A stretch of 64,000 nucleotides of DNA from Lepas anatifera (lineage: Eukaryota > Arthropoda > Thecostraca > Lepadidae), in NCBI GenBank assembly GCA_034440635.1, contig JAOTON010001351.1:1515501-1579500 (forward strand), written 5' to 3'. Positions within the stretch are counted from its first letter, which is position 1; every line of letters begins with the position of its first letter. Made by a program: the position numbers and the translations under genes. Below are positions 48,690 to 59,839 of this stretch, piece after piece. A model generated the notes under the pieces. It worked only from the letters and a program-made list of their open reading frames with translations. It was not told the origin of the DNA and searched no databases.

Positions 48690-48890
48690 ACCCTCAGTCA
48701 AACCTCAGCCCAACCTCAGCCCAACGTCATGTCCCGGAAACGCAAGATGCCACACATGTCCCAAAGAACTAACAGGAAAAGGCACATACAAAATGTAGTG
48801 CATGAGATAAAGTGTAAACTCAGTCAAAGTTTAGGTCATTCCATGTTTACATAGGTGAGGGCTAATGACCGATTTTAATTTAACGACCAC
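48690..48890 (+). pseudogene. Penelope-like element fragment (endonuclease linker)
   Basis: One frame reads CPGNARCHTCPKELTGKG (48738-48791), a C-x5-C-x2-C linker, and after a shift NVVHEIKCKL (about 48795-48825), resembling the linker and start of the GIY-YIG domain in Penelope-like retroelements. Disrupted by a frameshift and stops. Confidence 0.55.
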
Positions 48891-48939
48891 CTTTCTAACG
48901 CCAAACTAAAAAAATATCCCTCCATTGAGAGATCTCTCC

Positions 48940-49015
48940 ACTCACTCTCTCCGTTGAGTACTTAGCCTTCGTTCGTGGCCTTGCGATAGACGCCTCTCAC
49001 AAAATTGCCATCAAT
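48940..49015 (-). pseudogene. Penelope-like reverse transcriptase fragment
   Basis: On the minus strand this is nearly identical to part of the + strand copy at 57045-57125 ('gatggcaattttgtgagaggcg', 'aacggagagagtgagtg'). It encodes the NFVRGVYRKAT block. Inverted relative to the endonuclease piece just upstream. Confidence 0.75.
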
Positions 49016-49292
49016 GTTCGTTCGTATATTCGATTCCATCCAAATATCATTGGGTATTTCAGGCATCGATTGACAATATGCACATACTCAAAGCTCAACT
49101 AACCAGCACACAGGCAAGAAAGTAAGATACACGAGATACGCCTACGTTGAGGTGACACGAAACCGATAATTAATTATTGACAGCTGGTTGTTCTCTGACC
49201 ACCTTCCTAAAGCTGGCTAGTGATAGTGCGTTTACAGCGGCAGGTGGCAACTCATTCCAGATCTTCGCCCACCCCCCAGTAATTAAAGGACC

Positions 49293-49440
49293 CATAGGCG
49301 TAGGAACCGGGGGGCCAGGGGGGCTACTGGCCCCCCCCCCACTTTTCTGTGATGGGCCCCCGCAACGGAGATAAGAATATCAACAACTGTAATATCAAGA
49401 AAGAAACTCAAACTGGCCCGATAGCTTGCCCCTGAACCCC
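49293..49440 (+). mobile_element. element end, ATAGGCGTAGGAACC type
   Basis: Starts ATAGGCGTAGGAACCGGGG and matches 54778-54915 ('gggcccccgcaacg', 'aactgtaatat', 'gggcccgataacttg'). The mate end is not identified for this copy. Confidence 0.55.
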
Positions 49441-49982
49441 GTTAAACTTACCTGTGCCCCTAAACTAAGTTGAGGTCCTATGAGTCGACTTTAAGGTCTC
49501 CAGAGCTTCTCGGGGCCCCTGAACTGACCTCTGATGCCATACGAGCTAATCTGGACCCCTTGAGCTGAACTGAGCGCCCCTGAGATGGTATGGGCAGCAT
49601 GGACTGTTCTAGGATGCCACCGACCTGGGGGCCCCTGAGCTGAGCTGGGACCGTAAAGTTAATATTGTACCTTGAGCTAATCTGGATACCCTGTGGTGCA
49701 CAGAAGACCCTCAACTTATCTGAGGCCCCCGCACAGCAATAGGGCCCCTGCCCTGAAATTGGGTTTTAAGCTTTAAATGGAACCCTGAACTGTTCTGAAA
49801 CCTCATATATGCCGACAAGGGGGCCCTGGATGATCCGGACCCTAAAGCTTATCTGGTCATCAGAGCTAATATAGGCCTCTGTGTTGAACTCAGGGCCCCT
49901 GAGATGGTCTGTGACCCCTATGAGGCTTTACAGCCACTGACCTGGCAGCCGTGAGCTTAAATGGGCCCCTTGAGATGTTCAA
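49441..49982. repeat. degenerate CCCCTGAGCTG array, left part
   Basis: Irregular units such as 'cccctgagctgaactg' and 'gaactgttctgaaacc'. It continues at 54204 after the inserted 4.2-kb element. Confidence 0.7.
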
Positions 49983-52900
49983 CAGTGGCGTAGCCAGGGG
50001 AGGGGGTCCCTGGTGTCCGCGGACCCCCTTAGGCTGACCTTATGCACTAAAAACACGAACATTCGTCTCGGGGGCCCCCTGAGCTTGGTCTCGGAGGGGC
50101 CCTTCCAAGCTTGGTCTCAGGAGGCCCCCGATAATCAGTATCGAGGGCTACAGAGTACCGAATACATTGATGTATTGATGTATTGATCTTGGGGGACCCC
50201 TGTGCTCACTCTCAGGGGGTCCCGAGCTTGGCCTCAGGGCCCCCGAGCTTGGTCTCAGGGCCCCTGTCCCGAGCTCAGTCTCACGGACCTTTCGATCTTG
50301 GTCTCACGGGCCTTTCGATTTTGGTCTCAGGGGTCCCCGACCTTGGTCTCAGTGCCCCTGAGCTTGGTCTCAGGGGCCCTGAGCTTAGTATCCGGGGGCC
50401 CTCCGAGGTTGGTCTCAGGGAGCTCCCGAGCTTGGTCTCAGGGGGCCCTTCGAGTTTGGTCTCAGGGCCCACAAGCTTGGTCTCAGGGGCCCCCGAGCTT
50501 GGTGTCAGGGAGCCCTCCGAGCTTGGTCTCAGATAACCTCTGAGCTTGGTCTCAGGGCCCCCGAGCTTGGTCTCAGTGCCCCTGAGCTTGGTCTCAGGGG
50601 CCCCGAGCTTAGTATCTGGCGGCCCTCCGACCTTGGTCTCAGGGAGGTCCCGAGCTTGGTCTCAGGGGCCCTTCGAGTTTGGTCTCAGGGCCCACAAGCT
50701 TGGTCTCAGGGGCCCCCGAGCTTGGAGTCAGAGAGACCTCCGAGCTTGATCTCAGGGCCCCCGAGATTGGTCTCAGGAGACCCCCGATCTTGGTCTCAGG
50801 GGTGCCCCCAAGCTTGGTCTCAGGCCCCCTCTCCCCGAGCTTAGTGTCAGGGGGCCCTCGAGCTTGGTCACAGGGGGCATCCGAGGGCATCTGATGCATA
50901 AGGCTGACCGTATTCACTGGAAAACACGAGCATTGGTATCGGGGGCCCCTGATCTTGGTCTCAGGGGAGCCCCGAGCTTGGTCTCAGCGCCCCAGAGCTT
51001 TGTCTCAGGGTCCTCGAGCTTGGTGTCAGGGGTCCTCCGAGCTTGGTCTCAGGGAACGCCCGAGCTTGGTTTCAGGGGACCCCCGAGCTTGGTCTTAGGG
51101 GCCCCTGATCATCGGTATCGAGGGTTCCAGAGTACCGAACATTGATCTCGGGGCCCCCTGAGCTCGGACTCACGGACCCTTCGATTTCGGCCTCAGGGCG
51201 CCCCAAAGCTTGGTCTCAGGGCCCCCGAGCGTAGTCTCAGGGGACCCCTGAACTTGGACTCAGGGGCCCCGAGCTTGGTCTCACGGGCCTTCCGAGCTTG
51301 GTCTCAGGGGGCCCCCGATCATCGATATCGAGGGCTCTGGAATACCGAACATTGATTTCGGGGGCCCTGAGCTTGGTCTCAGAGGTCCCGAGCTTGGTCT
51401 CAGGGGACAACCGAGCTTGGTCTTAGGGTCCCCTCGAGCTTGGTCTCAGGAGCCCCCGAGCTTGGTCTCAGGGGTTCAGGGCCCCTCTCGGGGTGCCACC
51501 GACTATTGAAATCGAGGGACTTATGAGTGGGACACGAGCATTGGCCTCATGAGACCCAGAGTTTGGTCTCAGGGGCCCCCAGACCTGGGTTCAGGACCCC
51601 TGAGCATCAACATCGAGGGGCTCCAGAATACCGAGCACTACTCTCGGGGGGCTCAAAATATTGATCTTGAGGGCCCCGGAACATCGGTGTCGAGTTACTC
51701 CTGAGAAAAGCGCGAACATGGGCCTAAGGGTGCCCCTGAGCCTGATCTAAGTGGGACCCCGAGCTTGGTCTTAGGAGTCCCCGGGCATCAGTATCAAGGG
51801 GCCCCAGAGTATTGGTCTGGAGGGAGCAATTATTTTAGGGGCCTCCAAATGGTGATTTCTGAGGGCCCCCCGAAAGTGTGGGTGCAGTGGTGTAGCCAAG
51901 GGACCCTAGGCGTCTGCAGACCCCTCCCCCTTGGGCCAATCTGAACCACTGCAAAGGATTTTCTGATCACGGGGCCCCCAGAGTCAGTATCAGAGGCACC
52001 TGCAGATTCGTTCCCAGGGCGTCCTGGTTCGGCCTCAAGGCCCTCGCCCTGAGAGTCGGTCTCAAGGCCCCCGAAAGTAGATTTCGGGGGCCCCAGAGGG
52101 TTGGTCTCAGGGGCCCCAAAAGTCGGTATCAGGGGCCCCGGGAGTCTGTCTCAGGGGAGGGGGCCGAGCTAGTCTCAGGGACCCCCAGAGAGTGGTTCTC
52201 AGGGCCCGGCAAAAGTCTATTTCAGGGGGCCCCTGAGAGTCAGTCTCAGAGAAACCCAAGAGTTGGTCAAGGGGACCCCAAGAGTCTGTCTTAGGGGACC
52301 CCGAGATTCGGTCTCAGGTGTCCCCCTGAGAGTCTGTCTCAGAGAACCCAAAGAGTCAGTCTCAGAGCACCCCAAGTGTCGGTCTCAGGGGGCTCTCATA
52401 ATCTCACGGGCTTCTCTCTCAGGGGTCTATATTTATTTTCAGGTGGCCCCGAGAGTTAATCCGGGGATCCGAGAGTTAGTCTAATGTGATCCGCAGAGTG
52501 CTGGTTTCAGAAGGCCCCAGAGGGATAATTTTGGGAGCCCTCGAGATTTAGCCTCAGGCTGTGTCCCCCCCCCTCCACCCCGAGTTTTGGTATAAGCGGC
52601 CCCGAGAGTCAATCTCAGGGAACACCCAAAAGTTAGTCTCAGCGCTAGAGGGCTCCCGGTTGTTAGTCTCAGGGACATCCGAGAGTTAATCTCAGGGTTC
52701 TGAGAGTAATTCCCAGAGGTGCTCCCGGGTTTTGGTCTCACGGGCCCCGAGTTAGCCTTAGGCCCGCAAGAGCTAATCTGGAGCCTCTGAGAGTCAGTCT
52801 CAGAATCGCCAAAGACTCAGTCTCAGAGGTGATTCCACCACCCCCCCCGGCGTGTTTGTCTCAGGGGCGCCCTATAGTAAGTCTCAGAGGGCTATCGAAA

Positions 52901-54203
52901 GTCATTCCCAGCCCCCTCCCCCACTCCAAAAACAGCCTCAGGTGACCCCAAGAGCTAATCTAGATGGCCACGATAGTTAGTCTCAGCTCCCCCTCCAGAG
53001 CAAATCTGGGGGGCCCAATAATTAGTCTCAGAGGAGCTGCCGATAACTAATCTCAGGGGCCCCGAGAGATTCTCAGGGGCCCCCAGTTTTGATCAAGTGA
53101 CGCCGTGAAACGGTCACAGAGACCCCCTGAGATCTAATCGGGAGAGCGGCCGGAAATTAGCTTTGAGAGTGCCGCCAAGCGTTGGCCTTAGGTGGCCCCA
53201 GAGCTCAAATTTAAATCTCCAAAATCATATGCCTCGGAAAAAATGTATCTTCCCCTATTGCGTACTAAAAAAGACAAATTGAAACATGTCAATCAGGCAC
53301 CATTATCGAATGAAAGGCAAAAATTAATATAATTTTACCATAAGAGCAAATCCAACCGGGAATTTGGCACTTCAGTCAATTTTTAATATATTAGCTTAAC
53401 ACTAATAACTACATTCCTAAATATTCCGAAATAAACAACTTCAAATATTTTCGTAGGAAAACAGACAAACAAAGGTAATAACAGAAATTGATCAGCATAA
53501 TCCCAAAAAGAAAACTAGGTATGAAAGGTTAAAAATAACAATAACAGATTGAGCCAAGGCGATGGATATCTTCGGCGCCTTTTGTCTTGGTAATTTGCTC
53601 GTTTACAAGATAGCAAGGGTAAGAAAGTAACTGGATCTCAACAGGATCTGCCGAAGGAATAGAGGCTATGTAACGTTCGGGACACACTACCCTATCACTT
53701 GTATTTTTATTCGTTTTCTTCCGTTTCTTTGGAAATTTCCAGATTAAAGAGTTCATGGATTCGACATCCGGGAAATAATTGCTAATCATTTCCCGTAGAA
53801 GACCATTTCTTCGTACTCAAAACGACTGACCTCCAATAACATGTCTGATTACCCGAGTGAATTGAGGTAGACTCAGGTTTAACATCATGCGCGCATCAAA
53901 CATTGAACTTCCCGAAATATGGCACAAAGCTGTTATTATAGCCACGCTACCATATAAGGTATGGGCCATCCTTAATATTTGGTGACCTTAGTTTACCAAC
54001 ACTTGGTCGGATCGAAAAAATCAAGCCATAAACAAAATAAGAATAAAAGCTTAAACAGGCAGAACAAAATTTCCTTCGTGTGAATGTTATAACACCATAC
54101 AAAATATTTAGGAGATGGGCCCCGGTTACTAAGGGGGCCCCCAGCCTGGGGCGCCCCGACGGTAGTCGGACCCCTCCTGGGCCGAATCCTGGCTACGCCA
54201 CTG
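49983..54203. mobile_element. 4.2-kb hAT-type element carrying a tandem array
   Basis: Starts CAGTGGCGTAGCCAGG and ends with its inverse CCTGGCTACGCCACTG. The flanks (tgttcaa left, tgttctga right) suggest a slightly altered target duplication within the surrounding GAGCTGTTCTGAAAC-type array. Most of the inside (50070-53220) is a degenerate array; 53220-54100 is AT-rich without a gene. A second start-like sequence CAGTGGTGTAGCCAAGG occurs at about 51885. No transposase. Confidence 0.7.
50070..53220. repeat. degenerate array, GAGCTTGGTCTCAGGGGCCC units
   Basis: Over 100 irregular units of about 22-30 bp, clearest at 50210-51480. After about 51900 the word changes to 'gagagtc.gtctcaggggcccc'. 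It also occurs on the other strand at 30365-30700. Open frames of 60-117 residues rich in 'SLVSG'/'GPETK' are by-products. Confidence 0.9.
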
Positions 54204-54770
54204 TGTTCTGAAACTCTATATCAGCCACCCTGGGACCCCCCCTAAGCCCTGAGCTAATCTGGGTACCCCTGTGCTTAACTGGGGCCTCTGATCTGGTATG
54301 GGGCCCTGAACTCTTCTAGGGTCCCTGGGCTAAGCTGGGGGCCGTGGGCTTGAATGGAGCCCCCTGAGCTCGTATAAGATGGGACCCTATATCAGCCGAT
54401 CTGGGCCCCTGAGCTGAGCTGGCCTGTGCTGAACAAGAGTCCTGAGCTGGTCTGGGCCCCCTGAACTGTTCTAGTTATTGAGCTAAGCTGGGATCCCTGA
54501 GCTTGAACAAGCCCCTTGAGCTGTTTTGAGACCCTACATAAGTCGACCTGGGGACCTCCGAGCTGAACCAGGCCCCTAAGCTAATCTGGCACCCTGTGCG
54601 AATCTGGGGCTCCCCTGTGATGAGCTTCTAGGGGTCCTGTTCTTATGTAGGGTCCCTTGATAAGCTGGTCCCGAGGCTAATGCACTGGTCTAGGCCCTTG
54701 AACTGACTGACCTGGGTTTCTGAGCCATGGTCTGGACCTTGGCCCTCCGAGGTAATTTGGCGGCCCCTGG
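54204..54770. repeat. degenerate CCCCTGAGCTG array, right part
   Basis: Same unit type as 49441-49982 ('cctgagctgagctgg', 'gaactgttctag', 'cctatatcagccgacctggg'). Confidence 0.7.
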
Positions 54771-54777
54771 GCGGCAT

Positions 54778-55965
54778 AGGCATAGGAACTGGGGGTCAGG
54801 GGGACACTGCCCCTTTTTAGGTGGACCCCCGCAACGAATATAAAAATAACCGTAATATATAAAAATAACTGCAACTGTAATATAGAACAAGAAACCCCAA
54901 ACGGGCCCGATAACTTGTCTGGGAACGTTCAAGTTCGGTACTACGCTGCCTGCAAGCCTCTGGAGGAGGAGCGCTTCGTAAAAAATCCAAGGCACCTACT
55001 ACCCGAGTGTTTCCAAATGAGTCCCGAGAACTGGCCCCATGAAACTCCATCCCATATCAATCCCAACACAAAGCATGAATCGGACACGGACCCCGCACCA
55101 AATGCCGAGCAAAAGTCGTCCCTGAGCCATCGAAAGGCGCGACGTCTTTCGATGCCAGGGTTATATGGCGTCGCTAACTCTTTCCCTGTTGGAGGGGTTT
55201 CTTGGGAGTCAAATTGCTCCTTGCACAAGGAATCTGCCGTGCCTTAAACCCGGATTGGTTGCGTGGAAAGTAAGGTTACTAACCACTATAACACCATGCC
55301 CACACATCCTCGGCTTCACAAAGCTGGCTATCAAGTACCTACATTGCACTTGCAGTCATGCTGGAACTCTGCATTTTAGGCATCGAAATATAGCTAGGCG
55401 TATTTATTGTGATCAGCCTTTACCCAAATCAATCTCTAATGATGGCAAGTAGGGATCCGTAATAAACTAAATATATTTTCCCATTTTTGTCATCAAATAA
55501 GGAAATACAAGTTGATTAGTCATAGCGAAGTGAGGCTATTTGGTATCAAAGCATTGTCTGTAGTTTTCTAAACAGTTTTTAATTTTTTAAATGTGATGAA
55601 AAGGGCCTAAACATCTGTGAATATAAAAACGCACTCGTGGTAAAAAATGATTGAAATCCTCCAAAAGAGCTTAACAATGTATTTCGTATTTGAAAAGGGT
55701 CCATGTAAAGAAAAACAAAAAAAGTTTTTTTTTGCGTTTTTCTATGATTTATTAGATCATAATAGGTACAACTCGATATCATAGGGCAAAATTTAATTTC
55801 TCAATTTTCCATATATTGACATCCTAGTGTGCATGCGTGCCTTATTGACACCAAACGAGCTAACCAATTTTTTCATAATTATGGGCCCCCGTGGACTGGG
55901 GCCCCCCTTGAGGTGGGCCCCCTCTAAGGTTGCCCCCCCACTTTTCAAACCGTTCCTACGCCCCT
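54778..55965. mobile_element. 1.2-kb element with GGCGTAGGAACGG-type ends
   Basis: Left end CATAGGCATAGGAACTGGGG, right end CCGTTCCTACGCCCC, an inverted pair. It holds the SINE at 55130-55315. Its right end cuts into the reverse transcriptase fragment at 55966. Confidence 0.5.
55130..55315 (-). mobile_element. tRNA-derived SINE, copy 2 (diverged)
   Basis: Body matches 30120-30305 ('gccagggttatatggcgtcgc', 'ccctgttggaggg'). The minus-strand head contains TATAGTGGTTAGTAACC (A-box-like) and CCGGGTTTAAGGC (B-box-like). The tail is lost. Confidence 0.7.
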
Positions 55966-56518
55966 TTAAGGACCGTTGTGATGCGTTAAGGCGCAGAGCC
56001 GGCAGCTGGAGCGTACCTCTTGACGAGGCACGCGTTTCTCTAGTTGAGACTTCGCTGCGGCTGGAAAAGAGCTTTTTGATCTCTTCGGGAGACGTATCAA
56101 GCTTTAATGTTTTACACATTTTGATAGCGTCTCTCTCGGCTACTATTGTCTCGATCTTGGGCCATCCTAGGGAGTTCAGGGCAGGGGTTATATGGTCACG
56201 CTTTCTTGAACTAGAGATGATTCGGGCAGCGAAATTTAGAACTTTTTGGATTCGGTGTAGTGAACCATGGGCTGCTCCACCCCACACAGATAAACAGTAC
56301 AAGATATGAGGGAAGACGTATGTCTGAATGATGATTTCCAGAGCCTTTTTTGTAAAGTAATGTATCAATCTTGAAATAGAGGTGAGGATAGCGTTACACT
56401 TCTGGCACACGCGTGATATCTGTGCCTCCCATGACAGGCCAGGTTCTAGCATAATGCCAAGAACTTTTAATTTGTTTGATGTATTTAGCATAGTGCTGTC
56501 AAAGTCAAATTTGACGGC
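55966..56518 (-). pseudogene. non-LTR retrotransposon reverse transcriptase, C-terminal fragment
   Basis: The minus-strand frame reads FDFDSTMLNTSNKLKVLGIM, then LSWEAQISRVCQKC, HILYCLSVWG and NFAARIISSS. K-x-LG-x-x-(I/L)-x-x-x-LSW followed by Y-x-x-x-VWG and AARII is the thumb region after the catalytic palm in jockey/CR1-type LINE polymerases. The 5' palm is missing and the 3' end is replaced at 55965 by another element. At 56488-56530 the sequence folds back on itself (TAGCATAGTGC..GTCAAA and its inverse), marking an inversion-type junction. Confidence 0.82.
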
Positions 56519-56524
56519 ACTATG

Positions 56525-56697
56525 CTAAAGTCACAATGTTGGACGCCAGAACGTCTAGAAAAGGGATCTTCTCTTTACGTAAACTCTTGTGTGAGCTTGA
56601 GCACACTGATGTGTTCGAGTTTAGAAATCAGAATTTTTAGCTGATCCTCAACTCTCAAATCACAGAATATATCATCTAAATATCTACAATTGATGTT
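56525..56697 (-). pseudogene. Penelope-like reverse transcriptase fragment with YLDD box
   Basis: The minus strand encodes RYLDDIFCDLR (near 56660-56692), carrying the Y-x-DD catalytic motif, then EDQLKILISKLEH, and in a shifted frame KIPFLDVLASN (near 56534-56570). This is the order seen in Penelope-like reverse transcriptases. It matches the + strand copy at 56908 but in the opposite orientation. Confidence 0.78.
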
Positions 56698-56699
56698 AG

Positions 56700-56830
56700 A
56701 TTGATTGATTATTGGGGCTTAAGGGCGCAGCAGCCTTAGTGGTTATATAACGCTCAGAGGACAATGGATGTTAGGGTGCAATCAGGATTACAAAGGACAA
56801 GGTTCTCAACCGCCGACATGTAAGCGCTTG
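56700..56830 (+). repeat. SINE-like tail sequence
   Basis: 'gattgattattggggcttaag' followed by 'ggcgcagcagcc' and 'tatataacgctc' resembles the 3' bodies of tRNA-SINEs ('ttggggtttaacgacgcacc' at 30.13 kb). It separates the two inverted Penelope copies. Confidence 0.35.
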
Positions 56831-56907
56831 CGAAGAGAGGGCCCAGGGGGACCCCATTACGACACTTTCTCGCTGCTGGTATAAGGTGCCGACAGATTTA
56901 TTCCGCA

Positions 56908-57775
56908 TGGTATATTCTGTGACATGAGAGATGAGCATCATCTAAAAATTCAGATTTCTTAACTCAAACACAACAGTGTGCTCAAGTTCACATACGAGTT
57001 AAACATGGAGAAGATGATCTCCTTCTAAATGTTATGGTGTCCGACTTTGATGGCAATTTTGTGAGAGGCGTCTATCGCAAGGCCACGAGCGAAGGCCGAG
57101 TACTCAACGGAGAGAGTGAGTGCCCGGAGAGGTACAGACGCGGTGCTGTGAGGTGCGTTTGTCCGGCGAGCAGCTTGTTACTGCTCCTCGCAAACTGCTC
57201 TCCACACTGAGTTAAAGCAAATCCGTCAGATTCTTGTCAATAACGGGTACTCTAATAAGGCTGTTGATGAGACTTTCAAAAACCTCTAGAACAGACCAGT
57301 AGTGATAACGCGACACAAGCGTAATCTATCCGGCTCTACTACTGCAACTTTATGAGCAGTGCTCCTACACATGACGAAAGAATCATGCAGCGTATCATTC
57401 GCGACAAACTAAAGCGTACAAATCCTGACACCCAGCTGCATCTCACTATATTGCAAAAGCAGAAAGACTTTCGCCCTCATCATTCGCAACAACACATCAG
57501 ACAAGACTACCTCTGTGTCGCGCACCAATGTACTTCACCAATTTAACTGCCCCTTAGGAGACAGTATGCTCCTTTCTGCTAACTAGATAGGTGCCACGGC
57601 AACATCCCTCCCAAGACGCCTCACTCTGCACAAAGCACCAGGCCACATCAGCTCCATCAAGAATCACGTAGAACATCACCAAACACAGCTCACCAGAAAT
57701 CTCCTCACCGACAACACATTCACGCACAAGCACATCAATGGTCACCTCAGAATATGGATGACAGAAGCGCTGTAT
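56908..57775 (+). pseudogene. Penelope-like element: reverse transcriptase end plus GIY-YIG-type endonuclease
   Basis: Pieces in order: IFCDMRDEHHLKIQIS (after the lost catalytic Asp pair), VHIRVKHGEDDLLLNVMVS, NFVRGVYRKAT (57055-57086), ELKQIRQILVNNGYSNKAVD (about 57211-57270), then an endonuclease-like part: FNCPLGDS, IGATATSLPRRLTLHK (57587-57634), HHQTQLTRNLLTDNT and ending LRIWMTEALY. The C-terminal block fits the GIY-YIG nuclease of Penelope-like elements. A TAG stop at 57584-57586 sits where the Tyr of the YIG motif is expected, and there are other stops and shifts, so it is dead. Confidence 0.82.
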
Positions 57776-57778
57776 GTA

Positions 57779-57815
57779 TGTACAGTCAGTTGCGAAAGTA
57801 TCGTTCCGCTGCCGA
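57779..57815 (+). repeat. possible Tc1-like terminal sequence
   Basis: TACAGTCAGTTGCGAAAGTA resembles Tc1-type ends that begin TACAGT and contain TTGCGAAAGTAT, just after the Penelope remnant. No mate was found. Confidence 0.25.
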
Positions 57816-58239
57816 CCCACAAGTTTGGAAGTCACTGTACGCTGTAGCGCTGAGCCGGGCGAGTGGGCGGGCATTGGCCGGGGACAGCTGAGGAGGGGTG
57901 GAACGCACGCCTCACACATGTTGTTTGGTCAAGTTGAGGTCAGTTATACATGGGTGCTACAACTGCAGATTCGAACTAAAATGGACGAAATGTTCGCATC
58001 ACATGCCACCTGACGGGGTTTCTTTATGCCTCTCTTGAGATCTATAGAATTGGGATATTGCCAGGCGTGCACCAAGGATTTTCGTTTGGGGGCCCGGCTG
58101 ACGAAGGGGGGCTGATGGGAGGTGGCATGTTTGACAGGGCGTGACAGGCTACTGCAGGGGAAAAATTGGCCAGAGAGGGTACTTATCAGGTAAAAAGCAA
58201 TACATATTTTTCGTATGGTGTAAAAAGCAAGTAAAGGGG

Positions 58240-58470
58240 ACATAAGCGTCGCCACCGCGCAAAAAAGTGGGGGGGGGGCAGCCAAACTCCAACCTGATGC
58301 TGACAAAAAACTTTCCACGTCAGGACAAAAAAACTGTCTGAATTTGGGCTCCTCGCTGCCTTCCGCAGCGGCTGGTTATAAGCATGTGCAGTTGTTTGAC
58401 TGAGATCAGTAAATTTTTGGCCGAAAAGTCGGGGACCAAGCCCCCTGGCTCCCCTTTTCCAACGCTTATG
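58240..58470. mobile_element. MITE, CATAAGCGTCG family, copy 2
   Basis: Starts CATAAGCGTCG and ends CAACGCTTATG. Body matches 9567-9803. Flanking 8-mers (aaagggga, gaaggtga) match at 6 of 8. From here to 59739 I see no gene, only AT-rich unique sequence. Confidence 0.78.
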
Positions 58471-59738
58471 GAAGGTGATACAATTATTATAAACCGGGCC
58501 TGTGGTTGAATCACATAGTGAGTGAATAATTCACCGCAGGGGCGACAAACTGTGAGCAGGGGCGATAAGGTGAAAGGAGAACTGGAACTAAAAGCCAGAT
58601 CAATCCTCATTTTTACTCTCGATGGGTGCCTGCAGCGGTCAGTTATTACCAGAACCCACGTCGAGTGCCACGCCAGACATGGCCGAGGGCCGGCACTTTG
58701 GAGTCAAAGCGTTTGGGGGAAGGGGTTCCGGGCCCGCTGGCCCTCTCCTTGGGTGCGCTACTGGGTATTGCAGAGCGTGGCGGATTGAGGGGGTTAATCA
58801 GGGGTGACATTGACCTATCCCATTTCCACGGTTTTCTCTTATTTTCTTTGCAGACTTTTTTACGATTCTTAGGTCTGTTGTCCCCCAGACCAACACAGTT
58901 CAAACTCGCAGGTAATTGTAAATTTCTTTGAATCAAAATCTCCCAACATTCTTGATTTTTTTCCAGTTCGGGGATCAACCTAGAAACAGATATTTAGGGC
59001 AAATTGATGCTACCTTGGTATATTAAATAAACTCTATACGAATTCAGACCCAAATATGTTTATGCGTAATTACCGAAAGAAAGGAATCATCACCAAACGC
59101 ATCATTTAAGATGCCTACTTTAATTGGACATCACTGTCAAAGTTTGTCCATGGCGTATAGGGGACATTCCATGACAGATCGACAAGTCGATAACACCCTC
59201 ATGTCTCAGATTTCGATGTATGTTTTTGTGAGGGGGGCTATTGATGGACCTGATGACCATTTTTCTATTCATTTTGCTCCCTGACTTACGGATTGAAAAT
59301 TTTAGCCTCAAGCATTTTGATCATATTCACTTACATGTCTTTTTTAAAGAAGAAATTTTACCTGTATGATTCTAAAAATACCATGAAGACTTGATGTAGG
59401 TCTCTTAAGGATGAATTACGAATTTTGGCTCATGAGAAATATAATTCAAAAAATAAAATTTTGAATGTATTAGACATTCTTGATTTTTCTCAAAATCTAT
59501 AAAAAATTGTTTTCCTATGCCTTATTTTAAACTTTTTGAGGCTCATATTTATGAGGCTTATATACTCTTTATACTTTTCGCTATAAGATTCAGCAAAAAA
59601 AGAATGGAGTCTTTAAACCATCGCGAGTTCTGAGTTCCTAAATGTCCCGATCCCCACTTTTGTGAGGTTCGTGCGCCAGCGCGGCCCGCCGTCGCTGCGA
59701 CTATCAAACGTCTCTGGTCACGAAAAATACCTTCTTTT

Positions 59739-59784
59739 CCACGAATCCCACCATTGACACTTGTGTCAACGATGGGATTCGTGG
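59739..59784. repeat. 46-bp near-perfect palindrome
   Basis: CCACGAATCCCACCATTGACAC pairs with the following 22 bp (after a 2-base spacer) at 20 of 22 positions. Confidence 0.85.
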
Positions 59785-59839
59785 GGCATGAGGGTAAGGA
59801 TGTATTTAAAACAATAAATTGTAATTAATGTCCCATTTC

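Noticed and set aside
50183..51145. Several 'SLVSG'-rich frames
   Set aside because: Degenerate array translated in all frames.
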